Shown: in pieces, positions 11,313-23,143 of the stretch
How positions within the stretch are numbered: the stretch's first letter is position 1
Layout of the letters: each line of letters starts with the position of its first letter
Assembly (NCBI GenBank): GCA_023614405.1
Contig: CM042684.1
Span: 471,333,650 to 471,397,649 of the forward strand
Source: Avena insularis
Taxonomy: Eukaryota > Streptophyta > Magnoliopsida > Poales > Poaceae
Reading direction: 5' to 3'
DNA length: 64,000 nucleotides
Notes under the pieces: generated by a model
Seen by the model: only the letters and a program-made list of their open reading frames with translations
The model's database searches: none
Told to the model about the DNA's origin: nothing
Position numbers and translations under genes: made by a program

Positions 11313-12582
11313 TAGATGACAATACCAGGATTTGCATGAGAAAGACACAAGACAAACAGTGATGACTATGAAAGAGACTCCCCCTCAATATGTGCATAAT
11401 TGAGTTTTGCATTGGAATACAAATGCACACAAATAGGTGAGTCTATTCCATAGGCATATGAGCAATAAACACATACCACCGAAGTAGAGAGTAGGCATCC
11501 TTGACATGCTTGACAAAAGTCACAATTATTACCGGATAACCATTATGAGTGCGCCTTCCGTGATAAACCTCCAGCAATAGGATATGAATAGATAGATCCA
11601 TAAGCATAATCCATGATAAGAAATCCACAGGCATAATCCAGACAACCACATAAAGTCTCAAACAACCACAAATCACGAATTTAAAGTTCAATGCTAAATG
11701 GGCATAAGCAAGAAATAACGAATAGAAAAGTGCAAGTGCTTATGCCCGACCCATGCAAATCCACGGACATCCTAATAGAACTACTTCTCCCCCTTTGGCA
11801 TCGAGACACCAAAAAGGGAGAAGAGCGATGCTAGTGCCTGATGGGATCACTTGTAGTCCTCGTCCTCTTCTTCATTCCCTTCCTCATCCTCATCTTCAAG
11901 CTCCTCAGTGTCACCTTCCTCATCTTCATCATCATCAGCAGGCGCAGAGGGGAACAAGTGACGCTCTAGCTCACCATAGTTCATCCCGGAGGAAGAGTTC
12001 CACTGAGCATACAGAATGGGAGGTGTAGGAGCCGGAGGATCACCCGAAGCGCCGGACACGTGGTGGAGAATGAGCTGCTGGGAGTGAGCCAACTCATGGC
12101 GCTGCTTGTATCCGGCCGAAAATCTGGGATTCTGTTATACATAGAACCTGTGTGCTAGAATAGATGGCTTAGGAATAGAAAAAGGCTTAGGATTAAGAGA
12201 GCCAAACTGAGATGGTACTAGACACTCAAAATTGCAAAATCCAAATCAAATAAAAGCCAAGATTGAGTGTGATTCCCATAAGAACATGAGAGAGCAAATA
12301 ACATCCAAAAAGATCCAATTCTCCTCAAAGGAGAGGGCGATGGCCGAAGCCACCTTGTTGGAGTGTATGGTGTGACACCGTGAAGATATATCTTGGGTTC
12401 ACGACCAATACTCATCAATAAGCTCACATATCACAACATGATATTAAGAGAAATGATTTATCTTGCTATTAGCATTATGGGGGAAGGGTTAGCCCAATGA
12501 GTTAGGACCACACTTCCCCTATATCCATGCCCACACCTAGACCAAAGAAGGATTGATGATGTACGAGTGAGTGCATGGGTAA
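11313..12582. other. Copia internal region between pol and 3' LTR
   Basis: About 1.3 kb of non-coding or eroded sequence. A short acidic ORF (12092-11847, minus; Asp/Glu-rich C-terminus) is present but has no family features and is not supported as a gene. No envelope-like membrane protein could be read. Confidence 0.5.
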
Positions 12583-15500
12583 TCAAGACAAGCTCCCGGA
12601 ATCAATGATATTTAGCTCATTCCTCAAATAGCAGAATCTTGCTTCATCAAGCAGCTTTGTAAAAATATCCGCCAGTTGGTTCTTCGTGCTCACAAAGGAT
12701 AGATCAATATCGCCGCGAGCAACATGGTCTCGAATAAAATGATTCCGAATCTCAATATGCTTCGTCCTTGTGTGCTAAACAGGATTTTACGCAATTTTGA
12801 TTGCACTTTCATTATCGCATAAAAGAGGCACTTTGTCACAATTGACACCGTATTCCTTTAAAGTTTGCCTCGTCCACAATAATTGAGTGCAAGCACTGGC
12901 AGCAACAACATATTCAGCTTCGGCGGTGGAGAGAGATATACAATTCTGCTTTTTGGAGGACCAACATACAAGAGATCTTCCCAAGAATTGACAAGCTCCA
13001 GAAGTGGATTTCCGATCATCCTTATCACCAGCCCAGTCTGAGTCAGTATAACCACATAAAGAGAAATTGGAGCCCTTGGGATACCAGAGACCAAAGTTAG
13101 GGGAATGAACCAAATATCGAAAGATCCTCTTGACCGCCACTAAGTGGCTTTCTTTAGGAGCTGCTTGATACCTTGCACACACCCCCACACTCAGCACTAT
13201 ATCGGGTCTAGATACGCAGAGGTAAAGAAGAGAGCCAATCATGGACCGGTATACCTTTTGGTCCACATCTTTACCATGTGGGTTAAGTTCAAGATGACAT
13301 TTTGTTTGCATCGGAGTGGCGACACCATTTAAATCAGTCATCTTGAATCTCTTGAGAATGTCTTGGATGTACTTTGCTTGATTAATAAAGGTTCCTTCTC
13401 TAAGTTGCTTGATCTCGAATCCAAGAAAGAACCGTAATTCCCCCATCATAGACATCTTGAACCTGTCAGTCATAAGCTTTGAAAATTCATCATTAAAAGC
13501 TTTATTAGTAGAACCAAAGATGATATCGTCGACATATAGTTGGCATACGAAGAGCCCCCCCTTAACCTTCTTAGTAAAAAGAGTGGGATCGATTTGCCCA
13601 ACTTTGAAGCCACGATCTAACAAAAGCTCTTTAAGGTGCTCACACCACGCATGTGGGACTTGTTTAAGGCCATAGAGTGCCTTATCGAGTTTGTAGACTT
13701 GGTTCGGAAAGTTAGGATCCTCAAACCCCGGGGGTTGCTTTACGTATACCAACTCATGTAGAGGACCGTTAAGGAAGGCACTCTTGACGTTCATTTGCTG
13801 CAACTTAAAATTGTTATGAGCAGCATAAGCAAGAAGGATACAGATGGACTCAAGACGAGCCACTATAGCATAGGTCTCTCCGAAGTCGATGCCCTCAACC
13901 TGGGAGTAACCTTGTGCCACAAGTCTTGCCTTGTTTCTCACAATAATGCCATTCTCATCTTGCTTGTTTTTGAAAATCCACTTGGTGCCGATAACATTGC
14001 AGCATTCTTTGGGTTTCTCCATGAGTTTCTAGACTTTGTTGCGCTCGAAATTATTCAATTCTTCATGCATAGCAACAACCCAGTCTGGGTCTTCAAGAGC
14101 TTCAAAGACCTTCTTAGGTTCCACCATAGAGATATGAGCTTGATGCTCACCAAAACTGGCCAATTCTCTTCTTGTAGAAACCCTTCGTCGAAGATCACCA
14201 ACAACCTTGTCGAGAGTGTGACCCCTCAACTCAAGGTTACGATCAGCCCGAGCCTTGCGATGAAGTTCAATAAGTTTGTTGTCTCTTGGAGGAGGAGATT
14301 CATCACTTGAGTCTTCATTGGAAGCATTTGCTCGACCTTGATCAGGAACTGGAATGTCAGTAGCAGGTGGTGTAGACGCGTGCCCTTGAGGTGAGTCCGA
14401 AGCCGTAACAGGAGGCTACAGAACTGGAGAGTCAGGGTCGGATAATCCGGCAGATGGAGAGGCCGGATAATCTGGCCTGGGAGTATTTGTAGCAGCTTCA
14501 TCAGGAGGCCTGGGGCTTGCTTGAACTAGCGAGGGGCCGGATAATCTAGGGCTAGCCGGAGAATCCGGCCTGGAGCTTGCATTGATATCTTCACCACCAG
14601 GAGCAGAATAATCAGCTGGAATAGGGTGGCCGGATAATCCGGTGTCAACCGGAAAATCCGGCCTGGAGCTTTCTAGAACATCTTGACCTTCAGCAGTTGA
14701 TGGAGATGGTGTAGAAGTTGCCCCTGTTGTTGGAACATGTTGAGCATGTGTAGATGAGGGCTCTAAATGAGTAGAGCATTGTCCTTCCCGGTCCGCCACA
14801 AGGGGTTCCTCAATGGGGCGGAAAAATCCCACGCCCATTCTTCTTATGGCATCTTGGGGTATTTCAACATCTGCATCACAAACACCAACTTGCTCCGCAC
14901 GGGAACCATCATTTTCCTCGAACACCACACTACAAGATTCTACAACAGTTCCAGAGAGCTTATTGTAGACTCTATAAGTGTGAGATCCGGCACCATAACC
15001 AACAAAAATACCTTCTAAAGCCTTAGATTCAAACTTAGATAAACGAACTCCTTTAATAAGAAAGAAACACTTACACCCGAATACCCGAAAGTATGAGATG
15101 TTTGGCTTGTTACCGGTAAGTATTTCATACGGAGTCTTGTCCAAGATCTTACGGAGGTATAAACGGTTGGATGAATGACAAGCAGTTGAGATTGCTTCAG
15201 CCCAGAAGTTATATGGAGATTTGAATTCGGCTAACATTGATCTTTCCATATCCATTAGAGTTCGATTCTTCCTCTCGGCTACACAATTTTGTTGAGGGGT
15301 GTACGCAGCGGAATATTGATGTCTTATCCCCTCTTCACTTAGGAACTCATTTAAGGTGTAGTTCTTGAACTCAGAGCCGTTATCACTCCTTATAGCCAGA
15401 ATGGGGACGTTGTGTTGACGTTGAACCTCGTTGGCGAAGTCGATGACAGTTTGTTGAGTCTCACTCTTCAACTTGAAGAAATAAACCCAAGTGTATCTTG

Positions 15501-16200
15501 AGTAATCATCAACAATCACTAGACAATACTTCTTCCCACCGAGGCTTGCATGAGATGGAGGTCCGAAGAGATCCACATGAAGGAGCTCCAAAATCCTTTT
15601 TGAAGAGATAATGGTTTTCCTTCGATGAGGTGAGTCATGCATTTTCCCTTCAACACATGCCCTGCAAACACGATCTTTGGCAAAGGAGACATTTTCTTTT
15701 AGTCCAAGAATGTGGCCACCCTTGTGGAGACTTTGCAAAGTTCTCATGTTAACATGGGCTAGTCGGCGATGCCATAACCAACCCGCCTCAGCCTTTCCGA
15801 AAAGACACATCGGTCCTGTAGTGGTTTTCCCTGAAAAGTCCACCACGTACAGGTCGTTTTCGACATATCCCACGAAAGCGACTTTTAGAGACTTGCTCCA
15901 CAAGAGTACCACCAAATCAGCATCAATATAAACTGCAAAGCCCATCTTACCAAGGGCGCGAACAGAAAGTAAGTTGTACCCGAGGGTCTCAACAAGCATG
16001 ACGTCCACGAGAGAGATATCGTGAGCCACCACAACTTTGCCGAGACCCAATACCTCAGATTTTGACTTGTCACCATAGGAGACGGTTATGTGATCAAGGT
16101 TTGGCCGCATCTCCGTGATGATCTCCTTGCTTCCGGTCATATGACTCATGCAACCGCTATCGAGTACCCATTTAGAACCACCGGAAGCATAGCCCTGCAA
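12583..16200 (-). pseudogene. Copia pol: protease, integrase, RT, RNase H
   Basis: One frame runs from 16200 to a TGA at 12583. Protease has WVLDSG (catalytic Asp near 16161). A GAG-pre-integrase motif (WHRRLAHVN, CRAC) follows, then the integrase core with HVDLFGP, SDNGSEF and the Glu in VAERKNRT. Next is a Pro/Ser-rich linker with RPDYPA-like repeats (about 14680-14430), then RT with YVDD at 13536-13525, and RNase H with [10 protein letters not shown]. Four in-frame stops break it: 14416-14418, 14029-14031, 12787-12789 and 12775-12777. The RT motif A aspartate is replaced ([11 protein letters not shown] codon near 13791), so polymerase activity would be lost even without the stops. The product is the enzyme set for reverse transcription and integration. 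Confidence 0.93.
14437..14671. repeat. GGCCGGATAATCCGGCC palindromes inside pol
   Basis: Six full or partial copies of the same 17-bp palindrome as in the LTRs occur near 14437, 14462, 14534, 14551, 14628 and 14650. They lie in the integrase-RT linker and encode Arg-Pro-Asp-Tyr/Ser-Pro-Ala-like repeats. The central base is A on the plus strand here but T in the LTRs, so these copies are in the opposite orientation to those in the LTRs. Confidence 0.85.
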
Positions 16201-16205
16201 GAAAA

Positions 16206-18673
16206 TTACTTCTTGGTTTTAGGTACCCATTTTTCAATGGGTCCTCTCATGTTAGTAACAAGGGTCTTGGGAACCCAAATAGACCAAGGAATGTAACAAT
16301 CATAAGGGCCTACATAACTAGCATAAACATCACCATAATAATCACAATATAGTTCAAAGTTAGGATTGTTGATCCCTGCAAAACCATCATAATTAGTCTT
16401 GTCATTGGCAATGTTGCTAGTCTTTGGTAGAGCAGTCTTGCTCTTCTTCTTCTTGTTGTTTTTCTTGCTCTTTGTCTTAGGTATGTAACCAAGACCTTCT
16501 TTACTATTGTGTGTCCTTTGCCTGCTCAGTATCTCATCAATAACCCATTTACCTTTGTGTTGAGAACTTCTTGCAAGGTCTTCTTTTCCAGAGGATGAAG
16601 TGGAGGTACTTGGCACATCATACCGTTTCAATTGAGTTTGGAGCTGGTCATGAGACTCATTTAAAGCAGAATGATCACTTTTCAATGCCTTGTGAGCACT
16701 TTCAAGATTATCAAACTTCTCCAAAAGTCTAGCATGAACAGCCCCAAAGTCAATCTTTTCTTTCTTTAGTTTCTTTACCTTGGCAAGAGCATCGTCATGT
16801 TCTTTAATGAGCTGAGCTACAACTTCTTATTGTGACTCCTCAAGGGATTCGAGTCTTTCTTCCAAAGATACTCGAGCTTCCTCTTCCTCTTCCAAAGCAT
16901 TCTTCAAAGAAGCTATCTCCAAGTCATCTTCTCTTTCAATTCTGCCCTTTTCTTCAAGGAGATCTTCGGCTTGAGAAAATTGACTCATAAGAACATCAAA
17001 ATGAAGTTTGTGCTCACCTTGTAGGTTAGTGAAAAAAGTATCCAAGGCAATAACTTCTTCTTTCATTTTAAGACTGTCATGATCATCCATGTCCAAAATT
17101 ATGTTAGTCTTAGGAAATGAAGAGCTAGAAGTTGATACCTCGGACCCTCTTGCCATTAGGCAAGTGGCGTTGTTGTTGATGGCATTCTCGTTCGGCGAGT
17201 CGAAGAGTGATGAAGGAGTCGATGTGGTGGCTATAGCAGCCACCTCATGGGAACTATCATCATCCTCTTCATCTTCACTTGTGGAGGAGTATTCCTCTTG
17301 AGCTACCAGGACAATCTTGGGTTGCTTCTTGAAAGGGCCATTATTCTTAATGAACGGCTTCTTCTTAGGTGCTTTATATTTATCTTTAAGAATGAGCCTG
17401 CCACCATTGTCCTCTCTATTTTGATATGGACACTCGGCTACAAAGTGCATTCTATCACCACAGTTGAAACAAGTTCTCAATCTTGGGCCACTTTCTCTTC
17501 TTCCATTTGACCCGTTCTTGCGCTCAAGTTCAAACTTGGCTTTGGCAGGGTCCTTCCAAAAATTCCTTGCATAGAATGCCATGTACTCACCATGAGCACG
17601 TTTGACCTCATCGGGGCAGTCCATGGATATTCCCTCAAAAGCTCCTTCATCTTCCTCTTGCTCAACAACATTGGCTTTGAGAGCCACATTGACACCCTTT
17701 TGCATTCCAATGGCCCGAGCACGGGCATTTTCAGCATTCTTTGCTGCCACTTTGAATGAAGCCATTTCTTGCATGACTTCGTTGGATGTCATTTGATGAT
17801 AGTTGTGTCTACCTTGTAGGCTCTTCAAATCTGTTGGCTCAAAAGGCATTAAGGCACTCACATATTTTATTTTTATCCATGCATCATCAATGTGAGTGGC
17901 CCCATGCTTTCGAAATGTTGTTGCGATGCCCTTGAGTCTTCTATACATGTCCTATACATGTCCTCATGGTTTTCACCATCCAACATGTAGAATCCCTCAG
18001 CTTCATTACTAAGGGCATCATACCTGTTTCTTCTCATGCTTTCATTTCCAACAAAAAGATCCGTAAGAGCATCCCAAGCCTCTTTAGCTGTGTTGAGATG
18101 TTCGATGTGTGGCATCTCCTTGGGACCCACACCTAGCTGAATCATGTGGAGAGCGGTGGCATTCAACTGGCTATCCACAACTTCTCTTCTCGTTAGGTTG
18201 GTTTGATCTCCAATATGAAGACCCTCTTCAATAATCCTCCACAATTCAATAGAGGAGCTGCAAACATGAGATTTCATTAGGAATTGCCATTGATTAAAGG
18301 AGGATGCAGTGAGCTTGGGTGGATCACCCCTATTATTTATATGAGGACGAGGGATAGGTGGGTCGGGGGAATATACGTGGCGAACCTCACTATATTCCTC
18401 CTTACCACTTCCCTTTTTGGAGGTGGAACCATTAAGTTTTTCACCTTCCACATCATCATCCTTGGATCCGGTGTTACCCTTTTCCTTAGATGATGGTGTG
18501 GGAGCCTCAGAGGAGGATGGAGATGGGGCTATGGATGATGTAAGGCGAGCAATCATTTGATTCATCTCCTCCATCTTAGCCTCAAAGGATTTCAACAAGG
18601 TTGTTTCCAACGACTTGAGATCATGCATTGTGACCTTATCCACAGCCTCATTTCCATCATCCTTGGTACCCAT
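16206..18673 (-). pseudogene. Copia gag (capsid/nucleocapsid), frameshifted
   Basis: It starts MGTKDDGNEAVDK and has a gag capsid-type region, then a CCHC zinc knuckle (17471-17430; CFNC, H, C) that binds RNA, and a long acidic coiled-coil C-terminal region. An 11-bp tandem duplication (ctatacatgtc twice, 17941-17962) shifts the frame; the second frame resumes at MYRRLKGIA (17948) with no loss of meaning. A TAA at 16827-16829 interrupts the coiled coil, after which the same frame continues to 16206. Protease begins in another frame at 16200, so either an indel or a gag-pol frameshift lies at that junction. Confidence 0.88.
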
Positions 18674-18709
18674 ACTACTCTTAGGCGGTTAAGCCCGAAA
18701 TAAGAGCCG

Positions 18710-18725
18710 GGGCTCTGATACTAAT
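18710..18725 (-). other. Primer binding site of the Copia element
   Basis: Directly after the 5' LTR end, the minus strand reads TAGTATCAGAGCCCC. This resembles the initiator-tRNA-Met complementary site (TGGTATCAGAGC) of plant Copia elements, with two mismatches. Confidence 0.75.
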
Positions 18726-19436
18726 TGAAATGGATCGTATGGGCACCTAGAGGGGGGGGGGTGAATAGGTGATAAACCAATTTTTAATTCTTTTTCAATT
18801 TTAGGCTTAGCACAAAGGGTAAATTTTCTAGATAAACTATTAGGTGGATTTCCCTATATGCAAACCTATCTACTAGCGAGTAAAGAGCGAGTGGAAGAGG
18901 AATGAGTAAACCGAAGTGAAGCACGCGGAGACATAGGATTTGTTTGACCGCAGTTCCTTCCTTGTTAAGGGAAGTACGTTTGCGTTGGAGGGGTGGGCGG
19001 TACTAAGACCACCATGCCACAAAAGGCCTCACCCTGTTCTCTGATGGATCTCGCCACAAAAGGCCTGATCCACCTTCCACTATAGGTACCCTTCGAGGCA
19101 GGCACCGGCACCTTTACACAACTAGCGGGGCAACAACTCCACAACAACTTGGAGGCTCCCGAAATGACAACAAGCTGCCACAAGAACAAACTTATCAAAT
19201 ACAATAAACAAGATCTAGGTATTGACAAGAATACTAGATCAGGGATTTCTCCAAGTGAATGGAGAGGAGTTGAAGCGCTTGATTCTTGATGATGATGATG
19301 AACTTCTCCTCCTTCAATTCCACCAAAGATCAAGACCTTCGGGTGGTTGAAGTGGGAGATCGAGAATGAGAGCTCTTGCACAATGTCTGGTCAATTTCGA
19401 ATGAATCAAGAGTTCTGAACGTTGGGGAAGAAGGGG

Positions 19437-19446
19437 TATTTATACC
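19437..19446 (-). promoter_or_regulatory. TATA box of the 5' LTR
   Basis: GGTATAAATA on the minus strand, at the same place relative to the palindrome array as in the other LTR. This would be the promoter for the genomic RNA. Confidence 0.65.
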
Positions 19447-19478
19447 CCCTTCAAAAACCAGCCGTTGCACACTTTGGG

Positions 19479-19923
19479 GGCCGAATTATCTGGCCCAAGT
19501 GAGGGCCGGATTATCCGGCCTGGGGAAAACACCGCCCTAGACTCGGAATATCCAGCAGAAAGTCCGACCCCTATCAGAGCGTCGCGCTGAGCTTGCCTTT
19601 GAACAACTTCTGGGGGCTGGATTATCCGGCCATATGTGAGGGCCGGATTATCCGGCCTGGGGAGGAAAAAACCGCCCCAGTTCAGATTTTCCGGGAGAAA
19701 ATCCGACCGGATTCCGTGCGACGCGCCTTGGCCCCTTTTGCTCGAAATCTAGGGGCCAGATTATCCGGCCCGTACGACACCCAGATTATCCGGCCTGGGG
19801 AGGAAATCGTCAGCTGGATTTTCCTAAGAAAATCCGACCGGGTACCGAGCGACGCGCCTTGGCTTCCTTTGAGGGATGAGGTAGGCCGGATTATCCGGCC
19901 CTTGGTGGGGCGGATTATCCGCC
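19479..19923. repeat. Palindrome array in the 5' LTR
   Basis: About eight full or degenerate copies of GGCCGGATTATCCGGCC lie at roughly 19479, 19505, 19617, 19644, 19753, 19778, 19888 and 19909. They lie upstream of the TATA box on the transcribed strand. Confidence 0.9.
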
Positions 19924-20020
19924 CCCCTCAAAACTTCCTGCACACTTAGCGCACATGAATAGTCTCCATAGTATTGTTATCTAACACGCAAAACATAGGA
20001 AAACATGAAATGTTCTTTCA

Positions 20021-20025
20021 ATCTC
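20021..20025. repeat. Target-site duplication ATCTC (right)
   Basis: It matches 9990-9994 and directly follows the LTR end TTTCA. Confidence 0.9.
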
Positions 20026-22159
20026 CCACCTCTTTCTAAGTGAGTCCACAACCCTTCTACCATGAGTCTTTGTTTTTTCAATTTTTATGGCCAAGTGATT
20101 TTGCACTGCTTCAGACCATTGTTTATTCATCTGCACTCGTGCATGTGCTAGTTGAACTCTATCCGCAAAGTACGCCACAGTGCGGGACCATGTTTCAGCA
20201 ACTAGAGAAGTAATAGGGAGGGCTCGGACACCTTTAAGCACTTCATTGTACACCTCTGACATGTTGGTTGTCATTATGCCATAGCGAGCACCATTTTCAT
20301 GAGCCAGCGCCCACTTCCGAACATCCAGGCAATTAACGTTCATCCACTCAGCCATATTCCTAGCCCTCATGTGATTCCCTGCACCTGCTGGCTCGGCTGG
20401 TGCATCTCCTGAAGCTGCGGTCGTTGCGGCATTCAATGTCATCCAGAGGGCATCGAATTTCCGCGGCTGGTTCTGCATACACATCACTTTGAATTCCTTG
20501 AAACATTCCTTGTTCCTGAAGCAAGAGTAAAAGTTTGCTGCTAGATGCCTCATGCACCACCTAGTTTCAAGATCAGGTCAACGGAACTCCATCGGTACCT
20601 CATGCTTAATTTTTCTAGTGCACTGAGAAGCCCCTGGTTGCGATCAGAAATGATGCATACACTAGGCCTATCTTTCACAACACCATCCTTCAAGCATTGG
20701 AGAAACCACAACCAAGCTAACATGGTCTCGCTCTCAACTATTGCATATGCAATAGGAAGAATCTGGTTATTGGCATCTGATGCCACAACTACCAAGAGAG
20801 TGCCCCTATATTGTCCGGTGAGGAAGGTACCATCAATTGATATCACAGGTCGACAGTGGTGGAATGCTTGAATAGTTTGGTTGAATGCCCAGAAGATACG
20901 GTCCATGATGAAATGATCAGGAGTGCCACTCATGTGGTTCTTTTCCATCCTATATACAATAGTTCCCGGGTTGGCTTCAGCAATCTGATGCAGCATTCTC
21001 GGAACCATGTTGTGAGCCTCCGTATATGTCCCATATATCCCCTCCAAAATAGACTCCTTCGCACGCCTGGCCTTGCCGTAGATTATCGGGAATCCAATCG
21101 CATATGCTGCACCATCTCATAACGCCTTCACTGATACACCGATCTTATCTTTTACCATAGATGCAACGACATGTGTCACATATGCGGCACTGACATTGCG
21201 GTGTTCAGATAGACTACCATATAACTCATAGTTGTGGGGAACCATGTGAGTTATCGTCCAAGGCTTGCATATGCCCACAGGTTGATGGGAAACGACTCTT
21301 CCATTGTAACCAGACTCTACACAAAGAACCTTCAACAAATGTTTGTCAGATTTCTTCACTTTGTGTTGTCGGGAAATGGAGATGGCATATCTCCTGATCG
21401 CCATGTCCACAGCCTCTTTGCTCGGGAACTGCTGGTTTTCTTCTAGGATGGTAGCTCCAACTCCACGGACAGAGGTATCATCGTGATCGATGACAAGAGC
21501 CTCTATGTCCCCTGGAGCCATTACTGGCACCACTGCTCACACTTGACTCGGGCCGGCTTCTTCGTCTTCATCATCATCCCCGACGATTCACGATCGTCAT
21601 CACCAGAGTCAAGCTCATTTGACTGTCCCTCAATCCGCTCATTGAGGTTGACAACCGCCATCAAATAAGGTCCATTATTCTGGGTGGGAACAAGGGCATC
21701 TTCCACATGCATCACCTCTGTTGTCTCCATGTTCATAGCCATTGCAGCGATGGATAACTGGAGCTCACCGGCTGCGGTGCTGCTACCAGGTTCATCGCTA
21801 GCATCAATAATCTGCACATATAACATTGGTTGTCCATACATGGCCGCACCAGGTGTGCTTGCAAATTTCATATATGAACCCTACAAATTTTCGCCCTTAA
21901 CCCGGCGAAGTGCCCAATGGTAATCGTCTCCCACTCTCTTGCAAATGACCGCTTCAACGGTCATCTTTTTATGGGTCATCTCTGGTCCAAACTCTGCGCG
22001 GATGCGCCTTCTAACGTCCGTGAAACTAACATTCATCATTTCTTCCACTATGATATTCTTTGTCTTACAACACGACATATTAAGCCCCGACGACCCATCA
22101 CGAGTGATGGCCTCGCCATAAAAAACATACAAAGTGTTCATCGTACCTAAGCACATCAC
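20026..22159 (-). pseudogene. MULE (MuDR-like) transposase, N-terminal and catalytic part
   Basis: A likely start is the ATG at 22141. The N-terminal region is followed by a MuDR DNA-binding region (about 21440-21330; FPSKEAVDMAIRRY) and the MULE core (about 20900-20600) with ISIDGTFLTG (Asp near 20834) and SDRNQG (Asp near 20645), the first two acids of the DDE transposase site. Lesions: a TAG near 21881, a frameshift near 21530, a TGA at 21117-21119 and a frameshift near 20570. Coherent sequence resumes after each. At 20025 the reading frame enters the Copia TSD and continues at 9994. The product would cut and move the MULE. Multiple lesions predate or accompany the insertion; order cannot be read from one copy. 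Confidence 0.88.
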
Positions 22160-22284
22160 ATTAATATAACCATATTAATTATATATAATCATAACCATAG
22201 TTTGTTAATATTATTATTTATATTAATACATTACTACCTACATGTAATTGTCTAACCGTACGTGCAAGAAATATTATTACACAA

Positions 22285-22725
22285 GTTCCAATTAAGTTGC
22301 ATACCTAAAATATTATTACAAGAGCCCAAATATTTCTACACTACCTAATTACATTTAATTACATTGCATAGCTAAAAATTTACTACACCACCTAATATAT
22401 TTCTACACGACCTAATTACGTGCATAGCTGAAATATTACTACATGAGTGTAAATATTTCTGCACGTTCTGATTAAATTGCATACCTAAAATATTGCTACA
22501 AGAGCTCTAATATTTATACATGACCTAATTATGTTGCTTAGCTAAAATATTACTACATGATATAAAATATTTCTACACAACCTAATTAGGTTGCTTATTA
22601 AAATATTACTACATGAGCTAAAATATTTCAACAATTTCTATATTACCTAATTCAGTTTCTTAGCTCAAATGTTACTACACGAATTCAAATATTTCTACAC
22701 AAGCTAACTAAGTTGTAAAGCTAAT
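22285..22725. repeat. AT-rich minisatellite, ~57-60 bp units
   Basis: Seven or so diverged copies of a unit containing gcatacctaaaatattactac, a short variable part, and aatatttctacacnacctaatta. Some copies are incomplete. Confidence 0.75.
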
Positions 22726-23143
22726 TGCTAGTTCTAGCGTTACATAGCAAATTACGACCTAATTAACTGACTAATATACGACATGCATAGCTTAAAAAAT
22801 AAGTAATTGAAACAACTTACCTTGATCGATGACTCAGAACGTTGGTGTAGTCTTGTTTCAGCCTTAGACGATTAGAGAGAGCAAAGGTTGCAGCGTATGT
22901 AAGCAAACAGAGTGAGAGAAGCTGTATCTGAGAACGGGCGAATGGATTGAGCAGATGCTGCTGTATTTAAAGAACCGGAGCTGCATCATCTATGGGTTGG
23001 ACAACAAACGAGTCCCAAGAAAGAGCTACAAGTTTCAACAAAGAAAGAGCATTGTCGGTGGTCTAATTTATGTACAACCCAACTTTTGGTGGTCTGCCTC
23101 TTGTGCAAAACGTCGCGTCGCGTTAGAGAGACAGGCTAGCATC

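Larger units (their letters stand above)
9995..20020 (-). mobile_element. Complete but defective Copia LTR retrotransposon
   Basis: This is a full-length element on the minus strand: 5' LTR at 18726-20020, primer binding site, gag, protease, integrase, reverse transcriptase and RNase H, polypurine tract, then 3' LTR at 9995-11293. Integrase before RT defines Copia. Long LTRs (~1.3 kb), a long gag with coiled coil, and a long Pro/Ser-rich linker between integrase and RT suggest the SIRE/Maximus side of Copia, though lineage was not tested. It sits inside the MULE transposase with a perfect 5-bp TSD. It is dead: an 11-bp duplication shifts gag, pol has four nonsense codons, and RT motif A has lost its aspartate. 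Confidence 0.95.
18726..20020 (-). repeat. 5' LTR of Copia element (1295 bp)
   Basis: It matches 9995-11293 with matching TG...CA ends. It differs by scattered substitutions and by palindrome number: it has an additional gggccgaattatctggcc unit near 19479. Confidence 0.95.

Noticed and set aside
11847..12092. Acidic ORF between Copia pol and the 3' LTR as an envelope-like gene
   Set aside because: Only 81 codons, low complexity, no membrane segment or signal peptide.
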